Translations under genes and position numbers: made by a program
The notes under the pieces: model-generated
What the model was told of the DNA's origin: nothing
Database searches by the model: none
What the model saw: only the letters and a program-made list of their open reading frames with translations
NCBI GenBank assembly: GCA_003281255.1
Contig: QCCL01000010.1
Coordinates: 1 to 56,740 of the forward strand
Source of the DNA: Prochlorococcus sp. AG-347-L02
GTDB taxonomy: Bacteria > Cyanobacteriota > Cyanobacteriia > PCC-6307 > Cyanobiaceae
DNA length: 56,740 bases
Direction of reading: 5' to 3'
In this document: piece by piece, positions 6,188 through 14,625 of the stretch
Layout of the letters: the number at the start of each line of letters is the position of its first letter
Numbering within the stretch: the stretch's first letter is position 1

Positions 6188-7210
6188 TTAGAAAGAAATA
6201 CCCGATGCATTTAGAAACTCTTTATAAATATTTTGCCAGTGTATAATTCTTTGTTCAAGTCTATTAGGCGGACCAAGTTTAAAATTTTCCAGATAAGACT
6301 TATGAACTGATTCGACAATAACTTTATCTTCCCCAAGAAATTCCAATATACTTTTTTTCCAATTTTCTAAATCATTTTCGCATAAAGAAGCAGAAGCTAA
6401 TTTAATTTCAATAATACACTGATTAATATTTTTAGGAAGATAATTTATTAAAACAATCCCTTTACCAGGCCAAATTATTAAATGGGTCCATGGTAGTAAT
6501 CCAAAGGTATATAGATTTCCTCTACTCCCTAAAGGGGTAACAAGTACATTACAAAATTCACTGAAGAAATACCTATAGTTTTTTATTGGACCTTGTTCTT
6601 TATGTAGGGTATCTTTATGAGATATTGCCACATGATAATCATCCAGTGTATTGTCATGAGCAATTTTCCAATTGCAATTTAAGGTATCAGAAAATTCAGA
6701 AAAAATGGTGTAATTCATATCCCATTCATCATTACATTTTCTCCCAACAAGCTCAATTTGATCATCTATAGATATTGGTTTTTTGCTGAAATTAATCCAA
6801 ATTAAAGGTCCATTTATTAAAAAGTTAACTTTCTCTAAAAAATAATCCTCTGTTTCGATTTTTGTTTCAAAATCGTACTTTAGTGGCAAGGTTTTAAGTT
6901 TGCCAAAACTATCAAAAGTCCAGCCATGGTAAGGACAAAAAATACTTTTTGAAGGATTTAATTTTGTTTTTGGCAAACACAATTTTGACCCACGATGAGG
7001 GCATCTATTTTTAAAAACAGTTATTAAATTATTTTCTGAACGCGAGATTATTAATAATTGATTAAAGAATTTTTTTTCCAATATTTCGCCAGGTTTGATT
7101 TCTCCTATGAAAATCAATGGGTGCCAATAATTTTTTGAATAGTTATCTAATTCAAGTTCAAAAATTTTTTGGTCGTTATAAAGCCAAGTAGGCAAAAAAC
7201 TAGTAGACAT
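6188..7210 (-). CDS. Rieske non-heme iron oxygenase, alpha-subunit type
   Basis: A 340-residue protein with a Rieske [2Fe-2S] domain (C70-x-H72 and C92-x2-H95 in CPHRG and CPYHGW) and a catalytic domain. The mononuclear iron ligands are visible as H193 and H198 in DDYHVAISH, with the bridging Asp at 190 and a likely third ligand D295 (GEDKVIVE). The family uses O2 and electrons from a reductase to hydroxylate or N/O-demethylate substrates. It starts 3 bases after the ABC ATPase stop and ends the guanidine-type operon. A role on a methylated or substituted guanidine is therefore a reasonable guess, but the substrate is not shown. No reductase gene is nearby. Confidence 0.85.
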   Translation of the reverse strand: MSTSFLPTWLYNDQKIFELELDNYSKNYWHPLIFIGEIKPGEILEKKFFNQLLIISRSENNLITVFKNRCPHRGSKLCLPKTKLNPSKSIFCPYHGWTFDSFGKLKTLPLKYDFETKIETEDYFLEKVNFLINGPLIWINFSKKPISIDDQIELVGRKCNDEWDMNYTIFSEFSDTLNCNWKIAHDNTLDDYHVAISHKDTLHKEQGPIKNYRYFFSEFCNVLVTPLGSRGNLYTFGLLPWTHLIIWPGKGIVLINYLPKNINQCIIEIKLASASLCENDLENWKKSILEFLGEDKVIVESVHKSYLENFKLGPPNRLEQRIIHWQNIYKEFLNASGISF

Positions 7211-7213
7211 TAT

Positions 7214-7975
7214 TTATTTTTTTTGGAGCCCTCTTAAAAAATCAGATAACTCATATCTTAGTTTCGTAAAATCCGAATCAAGTTTCAATTTATCTAAATC
7301 TCCTTTTTGTAGATTTACCCTAACTTCTTTTATGATTCTTCCAGGATTAGGAGCCAAAATACATATTTGCTGAGAGAGGGCTAATGCTTCTTCAATATCA
7401 TGGGTTATGAGTAAAACTGTCAATGAAGTTTTTTTCCATAATTCATAGAGAAATTTCTGCATAGATTCTCTTATCTGTAAGTCCAAGGCTCCAAAAGGTT
7501 CATCTAAAAGTAGAATTTTAGGGTTAGTCGCTAGAGCTCTTGCAATTGCAATCCTTTGTTGCATTCCTCCAGATAATTCTTTTGGATACTTATTTCCCGA
7601 ATCCTGAAGACCTACTACTTCTAATAAATAAGATGTCTTATATTTTATTTCTTTCAACTTGTAAGAATTTAAATTCATTCCAAATGCAATATTCTCAGAT
7701 GCAGTAAGCCAAGGGAAAAGACTATATTTCTGAAAAACCATTCCTCTATCCAATCCCGGTCCACTAATTATTTTTCCATCTACTTTAACGTTACCTTTAG
7801 ATGGACTTTCAAGCCCAGCAATAATCCTCAATATAGTACTTTTTCCTGATCCAGAGCTCCCAACAAGAGTTTTAAATTCCCCAGAACTTATTGAAAAGCT
7901 TATTCCATCAATTGCCTTTTTTCTATTAGAACCTTCCCCAAAATATTTTGAAATATTATTAACATCTAATTTCAT
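7214..7975 (-). CDS. ABC transporter ATPase, SsuB/TauB type
   Basis: A 253-residue ATPase with Walker A GSSGSGKS, signature LSGGMQQR, Walker B ILLLDEPFGALD and the switch histidine in LLITHDIEEA. This sequence type (nitrate/sulfonate/taurine importer family) energises uptake with the adjacent permease and binding protein. The ATG directly follows the permease stop codon, indicating tight coupling. By context it belongs to the transporter of the guanidine hydrolase locus known in Synechocystis (sll1077-sll1082), so guanidine or a related cation is the likely substrate. Confidence 0.85.
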   Translation of the reverse strand: MKLDVNNISKYFGEGSNRKKAIDGISFSISSGEFKTLVGSSGSGKSTILRIIAGLESPSKGNVKVDGKIISGPGLDRGMVFQKYSLFPWLTASENIAFGMNLNSYKLKEIKYKTSYLLEVVGLQDSGNKYPKELSGGMQQRIAIARALATNPKILLLDEPFGALDLQIRESMQKFLYELWKKTSLTVLLITHDIEEALALSQQICILAPNPGRIIKEVRVNLQKGDLDKLKLDSDFTKLRYELSDFLRGLQKK

Positions 7976-8794
7976 TTAAACAGCCCATTTACATGTACGT
8001 CTAAGTAGCAATCTAAAACTCATATCCAAAGCAAATCCTATTAATCCAAGAACTATTAATTCTGCAAATATTTGATCTGTGCGAAAAAATCTTTGAGCCA
8101 ATTGTATCCTTTTACCTAAACCAACTTCTGCTGCAATTAACTCTGCGACAATTACTAAATTCCATGAAGTTGCAATATTAATTCTTAAAGTATCAATAAT
8201 ACTTGGCAATGAATATCTGGCTATTACTCTGATCAATAAATCTTTTGTATTACCTCCTAAAGTGAGCGTTGTTTCAATGAGTTCTTTGGGTACAAATTTT
8301 ACTGAATCCATAACCATCAAAACATTAAAGTAAACGGTACCAATGAAAATTAATGCGATTTTTGGAGCCTCTTCAATTCCTAAATAAATAATAAGCAAAG
8401 GAGAAAAAGCAGCGGCAGGCATATACCTAAGCATCGCAATTAATGGTTCACATAACGCACAAAAAGAAGGGAAAGAACCCATTAAAATTCCTAAAGGAAC
8501 TGAAAAAATTGTTGCAATTATAAAACCAGCAAATACCCTACCAGTACTTGCAAATATATCTTCAAATAATATTCCACTTTCAGCCATATCTAAAAGAGAA
8601 TAAAAGACCGCTAGAGGCGATGGTAAAAACATTTCACTCACGAGTTTTAATTGACAAACTATTGTCCAAATTAAAAGTGGTAACAAAAGTGAGGATATCT
8701 GAAGAAATATTTTATTTAATTTTTTTGGTTCACTACCAAATGAAAAGAGGGATAAAAAATATTTATCCCTCTTGATTAATTTCGAACTAACCAT
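7976..8794 (-). CDS. ABC transporter permease, SsuC/TauC type
   Basis: 272 residues with about six transmembrane helices. The EAA-like coupling loop is visible around ELIETTLTLGGNTKDLLIRV, the contact to the ATPase. It lies between the binding protein (16-base gap) and the ATPase (no gap) in one transcript. It forms the membrane channel of the importer proposed to bring guanidine-type compounds to the hydrolase encoded upstream. The family is clear; the substrate is inferred from the operon. Confidence 0.85.
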   Translation of the reverse strand: MVSSKLIKRDKYFLSLFSFGSEPKKLNKIFLQISSLLLPLLIWTIVCQLKLVSEMFLPSPLAVFYSLLDMAESGILFEDIFASTGRVFAGFIIATIFSVPLGILMGSFPSFCALCEPLIAMLRYMPAAAFSPLLIIYLGIEEAPKIALIFIGTVYFNVLMVMDSVKFVPKELIETTLTLGGNTKDLLIRVIARYSLPSIIDTLRINIATSWNLVIVAELIAAEVGLGKRIQLAQRFFRTDQIFAELIVLGLIGFALDMSFRLLLRRTCKWAV

Positions 8795-8810
8795 TTTATT
8801 TTTTTATTAA

Positions 8811-9809
8811 TTAACTAATATTTTTAACAAACGAAGAGTCAAATAATTTACTCATATCTGGTTTTTCAGGAATAAATCCTACCTTTACCATAAAGTCTGC
8901 CATTTGTTTCGCTGCATAAGGCATATGTTTCATACCGAACCCATCAGTAAAAGCTTCTAAATTTTCTTCCAAAGAAAAGAACCTAGTTCCACCCTTATAT
9001 TGTTTGTATTCACGTGTTGGAATGCCAGCTCGCTTTGCCATAATCTTTTCAGATTTTCTTGGATTTTTTTCCATGAATTCTCTCACATCCCACCATGTTT
9101 TAACAATTTTTTGAACATCATCTGGTCTTTCAGAAATCAAATCTCCGCTTACAGCTAATAAATCAGGGATTGCACCAGGATATTCTTTTGAACTAGCAAT
9201 AACTCTTGCTCCAGGCCTCTTCATTGCAGTTCCGGTAAATGGAGGGAATGCACCAACTGCATCTACTTTTCCTGCTGCGAATGCAGTTGCAGCCTGATCA
9301 GTTGGTAGACCTTTAATAATTACATCATCTCTAGTTAATCCAACATCATTCAGAGCTAAAACAAGTAAAAAATCATCCACAACACCTTCTTCTACTGCTA
9401 CTGTTTTACCTTTTAAATCAGCAACACTTTTTATTGATTTATCTGCAATTATTTGGTCATTCCCTGCAGAATTATCATTAACTAAAACAACTACTTCCCC
9501 TCCATTCTCTCCAGGTAAGAACGAAATAGTGTCATTAAGAGTTTGCGAATTCCCATCGATTTTTCCAGCAGCAAAAGTTTCCATGGATTGAACATATCCA
9601 TCAAACCATTTCATCTGAACATTAACTCCATTTTTTTCAAACATTTTTTGATCAACCGCTATCGCCCAAGGCCACCATCCTGCCCAGTTACTGTATCCCA
9701 AAGTGATAGGTTCTCCTTTTGGAGCGGCAGGACTTGATAATGTACTTAAGGAAATCGCTAATATCAGAGCAAGCAAAGAGGCAGTAAAAACTCTCAATTT
9801 TTTGAACAT
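8811..9809 (-). CDS. ABC transporter substrate-binding protein, NMT1/TauA type
   Basis: 332 residues starting with a signal peptide (FTASLLALILAISLSTLSSP). It is followed by a periplasmic binding fold of the NMT1/TauA type with characteristic stretches ITLGYSNWAGWWPWAIAVDQ and LKGKTVAVEEGVVDD. The many aromatic residues near the N-terminus would suit binding a cation such as guanidinium. This gene has its own upstream region of about 100 bases with an NtcA-type site, so transporter genes may be induced separately from the enzyme genes under nitrogen limitation. Confidence 0.85.
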   Translation of the reverse strand: MFKKLRVFTASLLALILAISLSTLSSPAAPKGEPITLGYSNWAGWWPWAIAVDQKMFEKNGVNVQMKWFDGYVQSMETFAAGKIDGNSQTLNDTISFLPGENGGEVVVLVNDNSAGNDQIIADKSIKSVADLKGKTVAVEEGVVDDFLLVLALNDVGLTRDDVIIKGLPTDQAATAFAAGKVDAVGAFPPFTGTAMKRPGARVIASSKEYPGAIPDLLAVSGDLISERPDDVQKIVKTWWDVREFMEKNPRKSEKIMAKRAGIPTREYKQYKGGTRFFSLEENLEAFTDGFGMKHMPYAAKQMADFMVKVGFIPEKPDMSKLFDSSFVKNIS

Positions 9810-9837
9810 ATTTGAAAAAAAATTTTATGTACTATCA

Positions 9838-9879
9838 ATACTTAAGAAAAAGTAAATCTAAAGTTGTAATGACTGATAC
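9838..9879 (-). promoter_or_regulatory. Candidate NtcA-dependent promoter
   Basis: GTAATGACTGATAC (9866-9879) matches GTA-N8-TAC exactly. On the minus strand it is followed after 21 bases by TAAGTAT (9838-9844), close to a -10 box, the layout of class II NtcA promoters. The binding-protein ATG lies about 30 bases further on. NtcA control fits a nitrogen-scavenging transporter. The consensus is short, so chance cannot be excluded. Confidence 0.5.
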
Positions 9880-9913
9880 TTTTAAGAAATTACTTTTAAT
9901 TAATCAATATTAC

Positions 9914-10594
9914 TTATTTTTTAAATTTCATAATCTTTTTACTAATCCATTTTTTCCATAAATCAAATCCAGACTTGGTTATCGAAGAAATTTCTATAAC
10001 ATCTGCCTTGGGATTAGTAGATGATATATTCGATTTTAATTCGTTAATATCAAAATTTAAATGGGGTAATAAATCAACTTTAGTAATCAAAATTAAATCT
10101 GCTTCTCTAAACATTATTGGATATTTTAAAGGTTTATCCTCACCTTCAGTAATACTTAAAAGTGCAACTTTAAAATGTTCCCCAATCTCAAATTCTGCAG
10201 GACAAACTAAATTTCCTACATTTTCCACTAACAAAATATCTAGGATATGGGGATTGATTTTTTTTTCTAGTAATTTTAAACCTCCACTAACCATATTTGC
10301 ATCTAGATGGCACGCTCTTCCAGTTGTAATTGGTACTACTGGAATATTTAATTTTTCTAATCTTGCAGCATCAAGATTAGTAGTCATATCACCCTCTAAA
10401 ACAGCACTTTGAAATTCTATTGAAAGATCTTCTAAAGTTATTTCAAGTAATCTCGTTTTTCCTGCACCAGGACTACTCATTATGTTCAAGCAAAGCAAAT
10501 TATAATTATTGAACTTAACTTTATTTTTCTCAGCTTGATGACTATTTTGATGAAGAATATTTAATTCAATTTTGTCTGAAATTGGTAAATGCAT
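9914..10594 (-). CDS. hypB: HypB-like nickel GTPase (guanidine hydrolase maturation)
   Basis: 226 residues of the SIMIBI GTPase family with Walker A SSPGAGKT, conserved GDMTTN, the metal-site segment GRACHLDA, VENVGNLVCPAEFEIGE and the guanine specificity motif TKVD. HypB normally delivers nickel to hydrogenase. No hydrogenase gene is present here, and the neighbour is a ureohydrolase, matching the hypA2/hypB2 (GhaA/GhaB) chaperones of Synechocystis guanidine hydrolase. It lacks the histidine-rich N-terminal nickel store seen in some HypB proteins. Confidence 0.85.
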   Translation of the reverse strand: MHLPISDKIELNILHQNSHQAEKNKVKFNNYNLLCLNIMSSPGAGKTRLLEITLEDLSIEFQSAVLEGDMTTNLDAARLEKLNIPVVPITTGRACHLDANMVSGGLKLLEKKINPHILDILLVENVGNLVCPAEFEIGEHFKVALLSITEGEDKPLKYPIMFREADLILITKVDLLPHLNFDINELKSNISSTNPKADVIEISSITKSGFDLWKKWISKKIMKFKK

Positions 10595-10634
10595 TTATAT
10601 TTAAAAATACATTTTTATTCTAGATACTAAATTT

Positions 10635-10991
10635 CTACTTTTCTTTAAAGTCAATGGATGCGATTTTTAATTCCCTCCCGCTAATAATTTCCTCTAAATT
10701 AAAATTGCAACATGGAGATTTATATCCATTCTCTTTCTTTGGAAAATATGATCTATTACATTTAGAGCATTTTCCTTCAAAAGGTATTGTCTCAATAGTA
10801 ATCTCAGAGGAATCTAACCAAGAACCCAAGACTGCAGCATTAAAAGTATTTATTAATGATATTGGCTCTACGCAAGTAAATTCACCAATTTTAAGATTAA
10901 TCTTTTCAACAATTATTTTTTCTTTATTTTTTTTCTCTGCCCACTCTTCCATAGAGAGTATAAGGCATTTTGTCATATCTACCTCATGCAC
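10635..10991 (-). CDS. hypA: HypA-like nickel chaperone
   Basis: 118 residues beginning with MHEV, whose His2 and amino terminus bind nickel in HypA. A zinc-ribbon region carries C75-x2-C78 and then C94-C95. In ordinary HypA the second pair is C-x2-C; here the expected first Cys is Ser92 (SPCC), so the zinc site differs or uses C94. The start is fixed by the need for Met-His-Glu. It lies 6 bases after the hydrolase gene and 40 bases before hypB, consistent with a dedicated nickel-insertion pair for the hydrolase. Confidence 0.85.
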   Translation of the reverse strand: MHEVDMTKCLILSMEEWAEKKNKEKIIVEKINLKIGEFTCVEPISLINTFNAAVLGSWLDSSEITIETIPFEGKCSKCNRSYFPKKENGYKSPCCNFNLEEIISGRELKIASIDFKEK

Positions 10992-10997
10992 AATAAT

Positions 10998-12188
10998 CTA
11001 TCTCCATTTTTGATCAACTGACATATTGCATTTATCTGATATCCATTCAGGTTTAGATTTTCTTGGGAGCTGACCACTTACTACAAGATGTGCAATTGAA
11101 TCACAAATAACTCTAGTAGCTAATAAGGCTGTCATATCACTTACATCATATGGAGGCGAAACCTCAACAAGCTCAATTCCACATACATTTACTTTTCTAA
11201 TAATATACTCCAAAAGTTTTAATGCCTCTCGAGGTAATAAACCCCCAGGTTCAGGCCAACCAGTTCCAGGGACAAATCCAGCATCAATACAATCAATATC
11301 AAAAGAAATATATACACAGTCAGTTCCATCAGTAGCTTTTTCAATCGCAAAATCAGCAGCCTCTTTCAACCCCATTTCGCAGATATCAGTAACTGTTAAA
11401 ACATTTGTACTTCGTTCCCTGCAAATTTTTACTCCCTCTCTTGGTACTTGCCAACCTCCAATTCCTAATTGAACAAGATTTTTTGCAGGTGCATTTTTCA
11501 TATTAGTTGCATGAAACCATGGACAGGTATGCATTCTTTCATCTAGATCTGTTTCTTGAGTATCTACATGTCTATCAAAGTGAATGATCCCTACTTTTTT
11601 ATCTCCTAAGTGGCGACAAACTCCTCTAACTGTAGGGAAACCTATTGAATGATCTCCACCTAAAATAATTGGGAATGCACCACTAGCAAAAATATGAGCC
11701 ACCCCCTTTGAAATTTGATCAAAACTTTTTTCATTATTAGCTGGAATTGTAAAAATATCTCCTAAATCACAAATAGAAATCTGCTCTCTCAGATCCACTC
11801 CCATTTCGTAATTATAAGGAGTATAAAGCGCAGAAATTTTTCTTATTCCTTGAGGTCCAAATCTTGTCCCTGGTCTATAAGTAGTTCCAGAATCATGAGG
11901 AACACCAACGATCGCAACATCATAATTTCCCACTTCATTTACATTTTCAACATATGGAGCTTTCATGAAAGTATTGATACCTGCAAAATGGGGTAATTCT
12001 CCTCTTGAAAATGTAGATATATTTCTATCGACAATACTTTTTGCTCCTTCTAAACCATATTCCTTTGCTCGGGCAACTTCGTTTACCCATCCATTCAGAG
12101 GTAATTTTGCTTCTTTTTCTAAAGCATCCATTCCTTCGCTAGGATGTTTCCTTATAAAGTCTTGATTTTGAGATGATTCAGTAGTCAC
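10998..12188 (-). CDS. gdmH: Ni-dependent guanidine hydrolase, ureohydrolase family
   Basis: 396 residues of the arginase/agmatinase fold. Metal ligands are visible: H180 in GGDH, D205, H207 and D209 in HFDRHVD, and D297 and D299 in SFDID. Two features differ from common agmatinases and fit the cyanobacterial guanidine hydrolase: HFDRH in place of HFDAH and GTGWPEPGG in place of GTGTPEPGG. It also has a long N-terminal extension. The enzyme would hydrolyse guanidine to urea and ammonium. Adjacent hypA/hypB and an ABC importer support this. An older annotation would be SpeB/agmatinase. No guanidine-I riboswitch is visible upstream. Confidence 0.85.
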   Translation of the reverse strand: MTTESSQNQDFIRKHPSEGMDALEKEAKLPLNGWVNEVARAKEYGLEGAKSIVDRNISTFSRGELPHFAGINTFMKAPYVENVNEVGNYDVAIVGVPHDSGTTYRPGTRFGPQGIRKISALYTPYNYEMGVDLREQISICDLGDIFTIPANNEKSFDQISKGVAHIFASGAFPIILGGDHSIGFPTVRGVCRHLGDKKVGIIHFDRHVDTQETDLDERMHTCPWFHATNMKNAPAKNLVQLGIGGWQVPREGVKICRERSTNVLTVTDICEMGLKEAADFAIEKATDGTDCVYISFDIDCIDAGFVPGTGWPEPGGLLPREALKLLEYIIRKVNVCGIELVEVSPPYDVSDMTALLATRVICDSIAHLVVSGQLPRKSKPEWISDKCNMSVDQKWR

Positions 12189-12321
12189 AAATTTAAAATT
12201 CTTTTTTCTCTTATTTCAATATTGTCAATAAAAATAAAAATGAACCATAAACTTGCTTAAAAAGAACCTCATTGGAACATTGTTAAATAACTTTTCGCAA
12301 AAATCAGAAAATAACTACATT

Positions 12322-12360
12322 TAAAAAGCCAGCCTTTATTGCTAAAAGCTGACTTAAAAA
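12322..12360 (-). terminator. Terminator of the small gene at 12401
   Basis: On the minus strand arms AGTCAGC and GGCTGGCT-type (12327-12333 and 12348-12354, one wobble) enclose a 14-base loop and run into T's. It lies 41 bases after the stop of the 38-codon gene and separates it from gdmH. Confidence 0.55.
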
Positions 12361-12400
12361 CGTATTTAATAGCGTAATAAACAACAGAAGACGTAATTAA

Positions 12401-12517
12401 TTAATAGGTATTAGATATTTTGTTTTTCATATTTTCAATTTTATTGATTAATTCATCTAACCATTCTGTATTATTTTGCTCTTGTTTTTTATGGTGCTGT
12501 CTACTTTGAGTACTCAT
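12401..12517 (-). CDS. 38-aa protein, paralogue of the gene at 16181
   Basis: The C-terminal half reads NTEWLDELINKIENMKNKIS, nearly the same as the end of the product at 16181 (NTEWLDKLINNIEDMKNKIS). The N-termini are unrelated, here rich in His, Gln and Lys. The shared part is an amphipathic helix that could mediate dimerisation. A terminator follows. The function is unknown, but the protein-level conservation supports a real gene. Confidence 0.55.
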   Translation of the reverse strand: MSTQSRQHHKKQEQNNTEWLDELINKIENMKNKISNTY

Positions 12518-12740
12518 AAATTTCTTATATTAAGATAGTCCATTAAATATACCTTCTGAAATTACAGGAATCAATAAGCAATAGTATCAAATCTATTGAT
12601 AAGACAAGCTTTAGTAGCATTTCATACAAAGCTAGTCATCACATATTATCTAAAAAAATCTAAATCTCTTCTATTAAGTATTTTCTACGATGTTTTTATT
12701 TGCGATTCTGAGTTGAATTGGGATAGATATAGGTCTTCCT

Positions 12741-12848
12741 ATGGAAAAATCACTTCTAAATTTCATTTACTGGATCTTACTAAAGTCAGCTGAATGTTAC
12801 TATGGTGAATCAATGAAAACAGAAATTCCATATACGCCTTATTTTTAG
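12741..12848 (+). CDS. 35-aa small protein, paralogue of the gene at 3111
   Basis: ATG 12741 starts MEKSLLNFIYWILLKSAECY followed by YGES, aligning with the 39-residue product at 3111. The aromatic hydrophobic stretch followed by SAE-x2-YGES is conserved; the tails differ. The two copies are 9.6 kb apart in the accessory region. No ribosome binding site is obvious. The function is unknown. Confidence 0.5.
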   Translation: MEKSLLNFIYWILLKSAECYYGESMKTEIPYTPYF

Positions 12849-12907
12849 ATTTACTGGAATTTATTTTTATTATTGCAACTATACTTTTAGCTTTATTAGC
12901 TTTAGAT

Positions 12908-13222
12908 CTAACTTCTTCTCACCCAATCAGGAGATCCACTAAACCAATCAGCAAGATCATCATTTTTGGGGTCGAAATGATTTTCAGTTTCTAAACCATC
13001 AAGGCCAAGATTCTGGATAAGTCCATTTATTCCATCTGTTTTTTGCTTACCATATCTTCTTAAGCTATTAGCTTTCTTAAGCCATGTCCATATAGTTGAA
13101 TTATGTTTTGCAAACTTTTCTACATAAATTCTTTCTTCCAATGCGACGGGTTCATCTAGTGAAATCCTCTTTACAATATCCTTAATTTTTAAACGAGTCT
13201 TGTTGGTTAGAAACATATCCAT
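12908..13222 (-). CDS. Conserved hypothetical protein, 104 aa
   Basis: A soluble, largely helical protein with a basic, tryptophan-containing middle (NSTIWTWLKKANSLRRYGKQ) and an acidic C-terminal part ending in DWFSGSPDWVRRS. The WFSGSPDW ending recurs in form (WLSGSPEL) at the end of the broken small gene at 15274. No domain is recognised. It is convergent with the small gene at 12741. Confidence 0.6.
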   Translation of the reverse strand: MDMFLTNKTRLKIKDIVKRISLDEPVALEERIYVEKFAKHNSTIWTWLKKANSLRRYGKQKTDGINGLIQNLGLDGLETENHFDPKNDDLADWFSGSPDWVRRS

Positions 13223-13604
13223 AAAAGAAGTTAATGTTTTATAAAAGTTTTTTTTATGAATGTCTTGTCAATCTTTATTTCAAGAAAAAGTATTTTTTAG
13301 GGGCTTTTCAAGGGCAAATATATTTATTTAACAACAGGTGCATTTAATTGGTAAAAAAGACTACTTTATTTGATTTAGATAACTTATATAAAAACAAATT
13401 CTGTATAAGTTTCTCTACATAATTTAAGATTTAATTTATAAAAAAGGATAAGAAAAAATTTACATTAACCTTCAGATTTAAAATAGGAGGCACTAGCTTC
13501 CTATAAAAGACTTATACCAAAACATAATAAGTTAGATCAAGTACTGACAGATATTCAAAAAATAAATACTATTAGTCTAAATAAATTTATAAAAATTCAA
13601 ATTT
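13223..13604. other. Intergenic region with one hairpin
   Basis: No gene is seen in these 382 bases. A hairpin with arms AGGAGGC and GCTTCCT (13485-13502, one wobble, ACTA loop) lies about 100 bases before the cupin gene. It is followed by no T run on the plus strand and only a weak one on the minus strand. It may belong to the untranslated leader of the cupin gene. Confidence 0.4.
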
Positions 13605-14033
13605 ATGATCAAGAAGTTATTTATCGCATTAGCTTTTGCATTAATGCTTATCAATCCAAGCATTTCTATAGCTGCAGAATCTCCCGTTGATGTACAAGAA
13701 GTCTTTGTAGGTTCTGAGACTATGGATGGAGATGCTCTTAAATACCCAAAAGGAAAAGCAGAAATAAGATTGCAAAGAGTCGAGTTGGCTGAAGGAGGGA
13801 TAGTTCCGCTCCACTCTCATCCAATTCCATTATTAGGCAATGTTGAGCAAGGTACGATAGTTGTCAAAAGACAAGGGATGGAAGATCTTACCTATACAGC
13901 AGGAGATACTTTTATAGTTGGTCCTAAGACACCAAAACATACAATGGGTAATGCAAAAACTGATAACGCGATAGTTTGGTTCGCAGCAATTGGAGCAAAA
14001 GATGTTCCAATTTTAATTCCCGCTGAAGGATAA
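13605..14033 (+). CDS. Exported cupin-domain protein
   Basis: 142 residues with a clear signal peptide (KLFIALAFALMLINPSISIA, cleavage probably after AA-E). A single cupin beta-barrel follows: motif 1 GGIVPLHSHPIPLLGNVEQG supplies two His and an acidic residue, and motif 2 runs through AGDTFIVGPKTPKHTMGN. The protein should bind a metal in the periplasm or lumen. Cupins of this kind may be sugar-binding, dioxygenase-like or merely binding proteins; the sequence does not decide. It is followed by a terminator shared with the convergent DsrE-like gene. Confidence 0.75.
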   Translation: MIKKLFIALAFALMLINPSISIAAESPVDVQEVFVGSETMDGDALKYPKGKAEIRLQRVELAEGGIVPLHSHPIPLLGNVEQGTIVVKRQGMEDLTYTAGDTFIVGPKTPKHTMGNAKTDNAIVWFAAIGAKDVPILIPAEG

Positions 14034-14080
14034 ATTTTAATCTTAAATCAATTTTTTTGATTGACATTCAAAATAAAATG

Positions 14081-14102
14081 AGGAGCAATTAGCTCCTTTT
14101 TT
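14081..14102. terminator. Bidirectional terminator between cupin and DsrE genes
   Basis: Arms GGAGC (14082-14086) and GCTCC (14092-14096) enclose the loop AATTA and are followed by six T's; A-rich sequence precedes. It lies between convergent genes. The loop is identical to that of the hairpin at 18892-18906. Confidence 0.65.
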
Positions 14103-14478
14103 AGTAGCAAAGTACGCTATCCGCTTTAATTGATTCTTCAACTAGAACATCTGGCATAACAAATTCTGCAGTGTATCCATCTAGAAGCTTCTCATCGTAA
14201 CCCCTTGATTTAGCAGACATTCCTGAGACATATATGGTAATTTTTGAATTCTTTAAATTTTGAAGATGTTCGTATAAATCTCCAGTACCTTGACCAACTA
14301 TTTCACCAGCTTTTTTGCAATCTAATATTTGTACTCCGTCTCCAGCTAGAAAAAGTGTTACTTTATGATCATTTTTTTCTGCATTAAGGGCAACCAATAA
14401 ACCTAAAGTTATTTTATTTTTGGATTCTAAACCGCTGTAAATATGTACTAACACTGTATTGTCGGTAATGATAGACAT
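14101..14478 (-). CDS. DsrE/DsrF-like small soluble protein
   Basis: 125 residues with the alternating strand-helix pattern of the DsrE/F-like fold: TVLVHIYSGLESKNKITLGL, HKVTLFLAGDGVQIL, a loop with C54, and KITIYVSGMSAKSRGY. Proteins of this fold take part in sulfur relay or have unknown roles. C54 (DCKKAG) and C124 are present, but the usual sulfur-accepting Cys context is not certain. There is a good purine-rich ribosome binding site upstream. It stands alone. Confidence 0.7.
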   Translation of the reverse strand: MSIITDNTVLVHIYSGLESKNKITLGLLVALNAEKNDHKVTLFLAGDGVQILDCKKAGEIVGQGTGDLYEHLQNLKNSKITIYVSGMSAKSRGYDEKLLDGYTAEFVMPDVLVEESIKADSVLCY

Positions 14479-14625
14479 TTAATCCTCCCTAAATTTTGTT
14501 TTCATATCCTAAATAAAATCTATTTTCATTAGTTGTTTTTTTATGAAACGCTTACTACTGGCTTAGCTAAAAGCTAGTAATTGATTGTGGATCTACATTA
14601 GAGAGTAAACAATCCTCTTTTTCTG

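Noticed and set aside
12189..12400. Search for a guanidine-I riboswitch upstream of gdmH
   Set aside because: The region is AT-rich and contains only the terminator of the neighbouring small gene; none of the conserved ykkC segments is recognisable.
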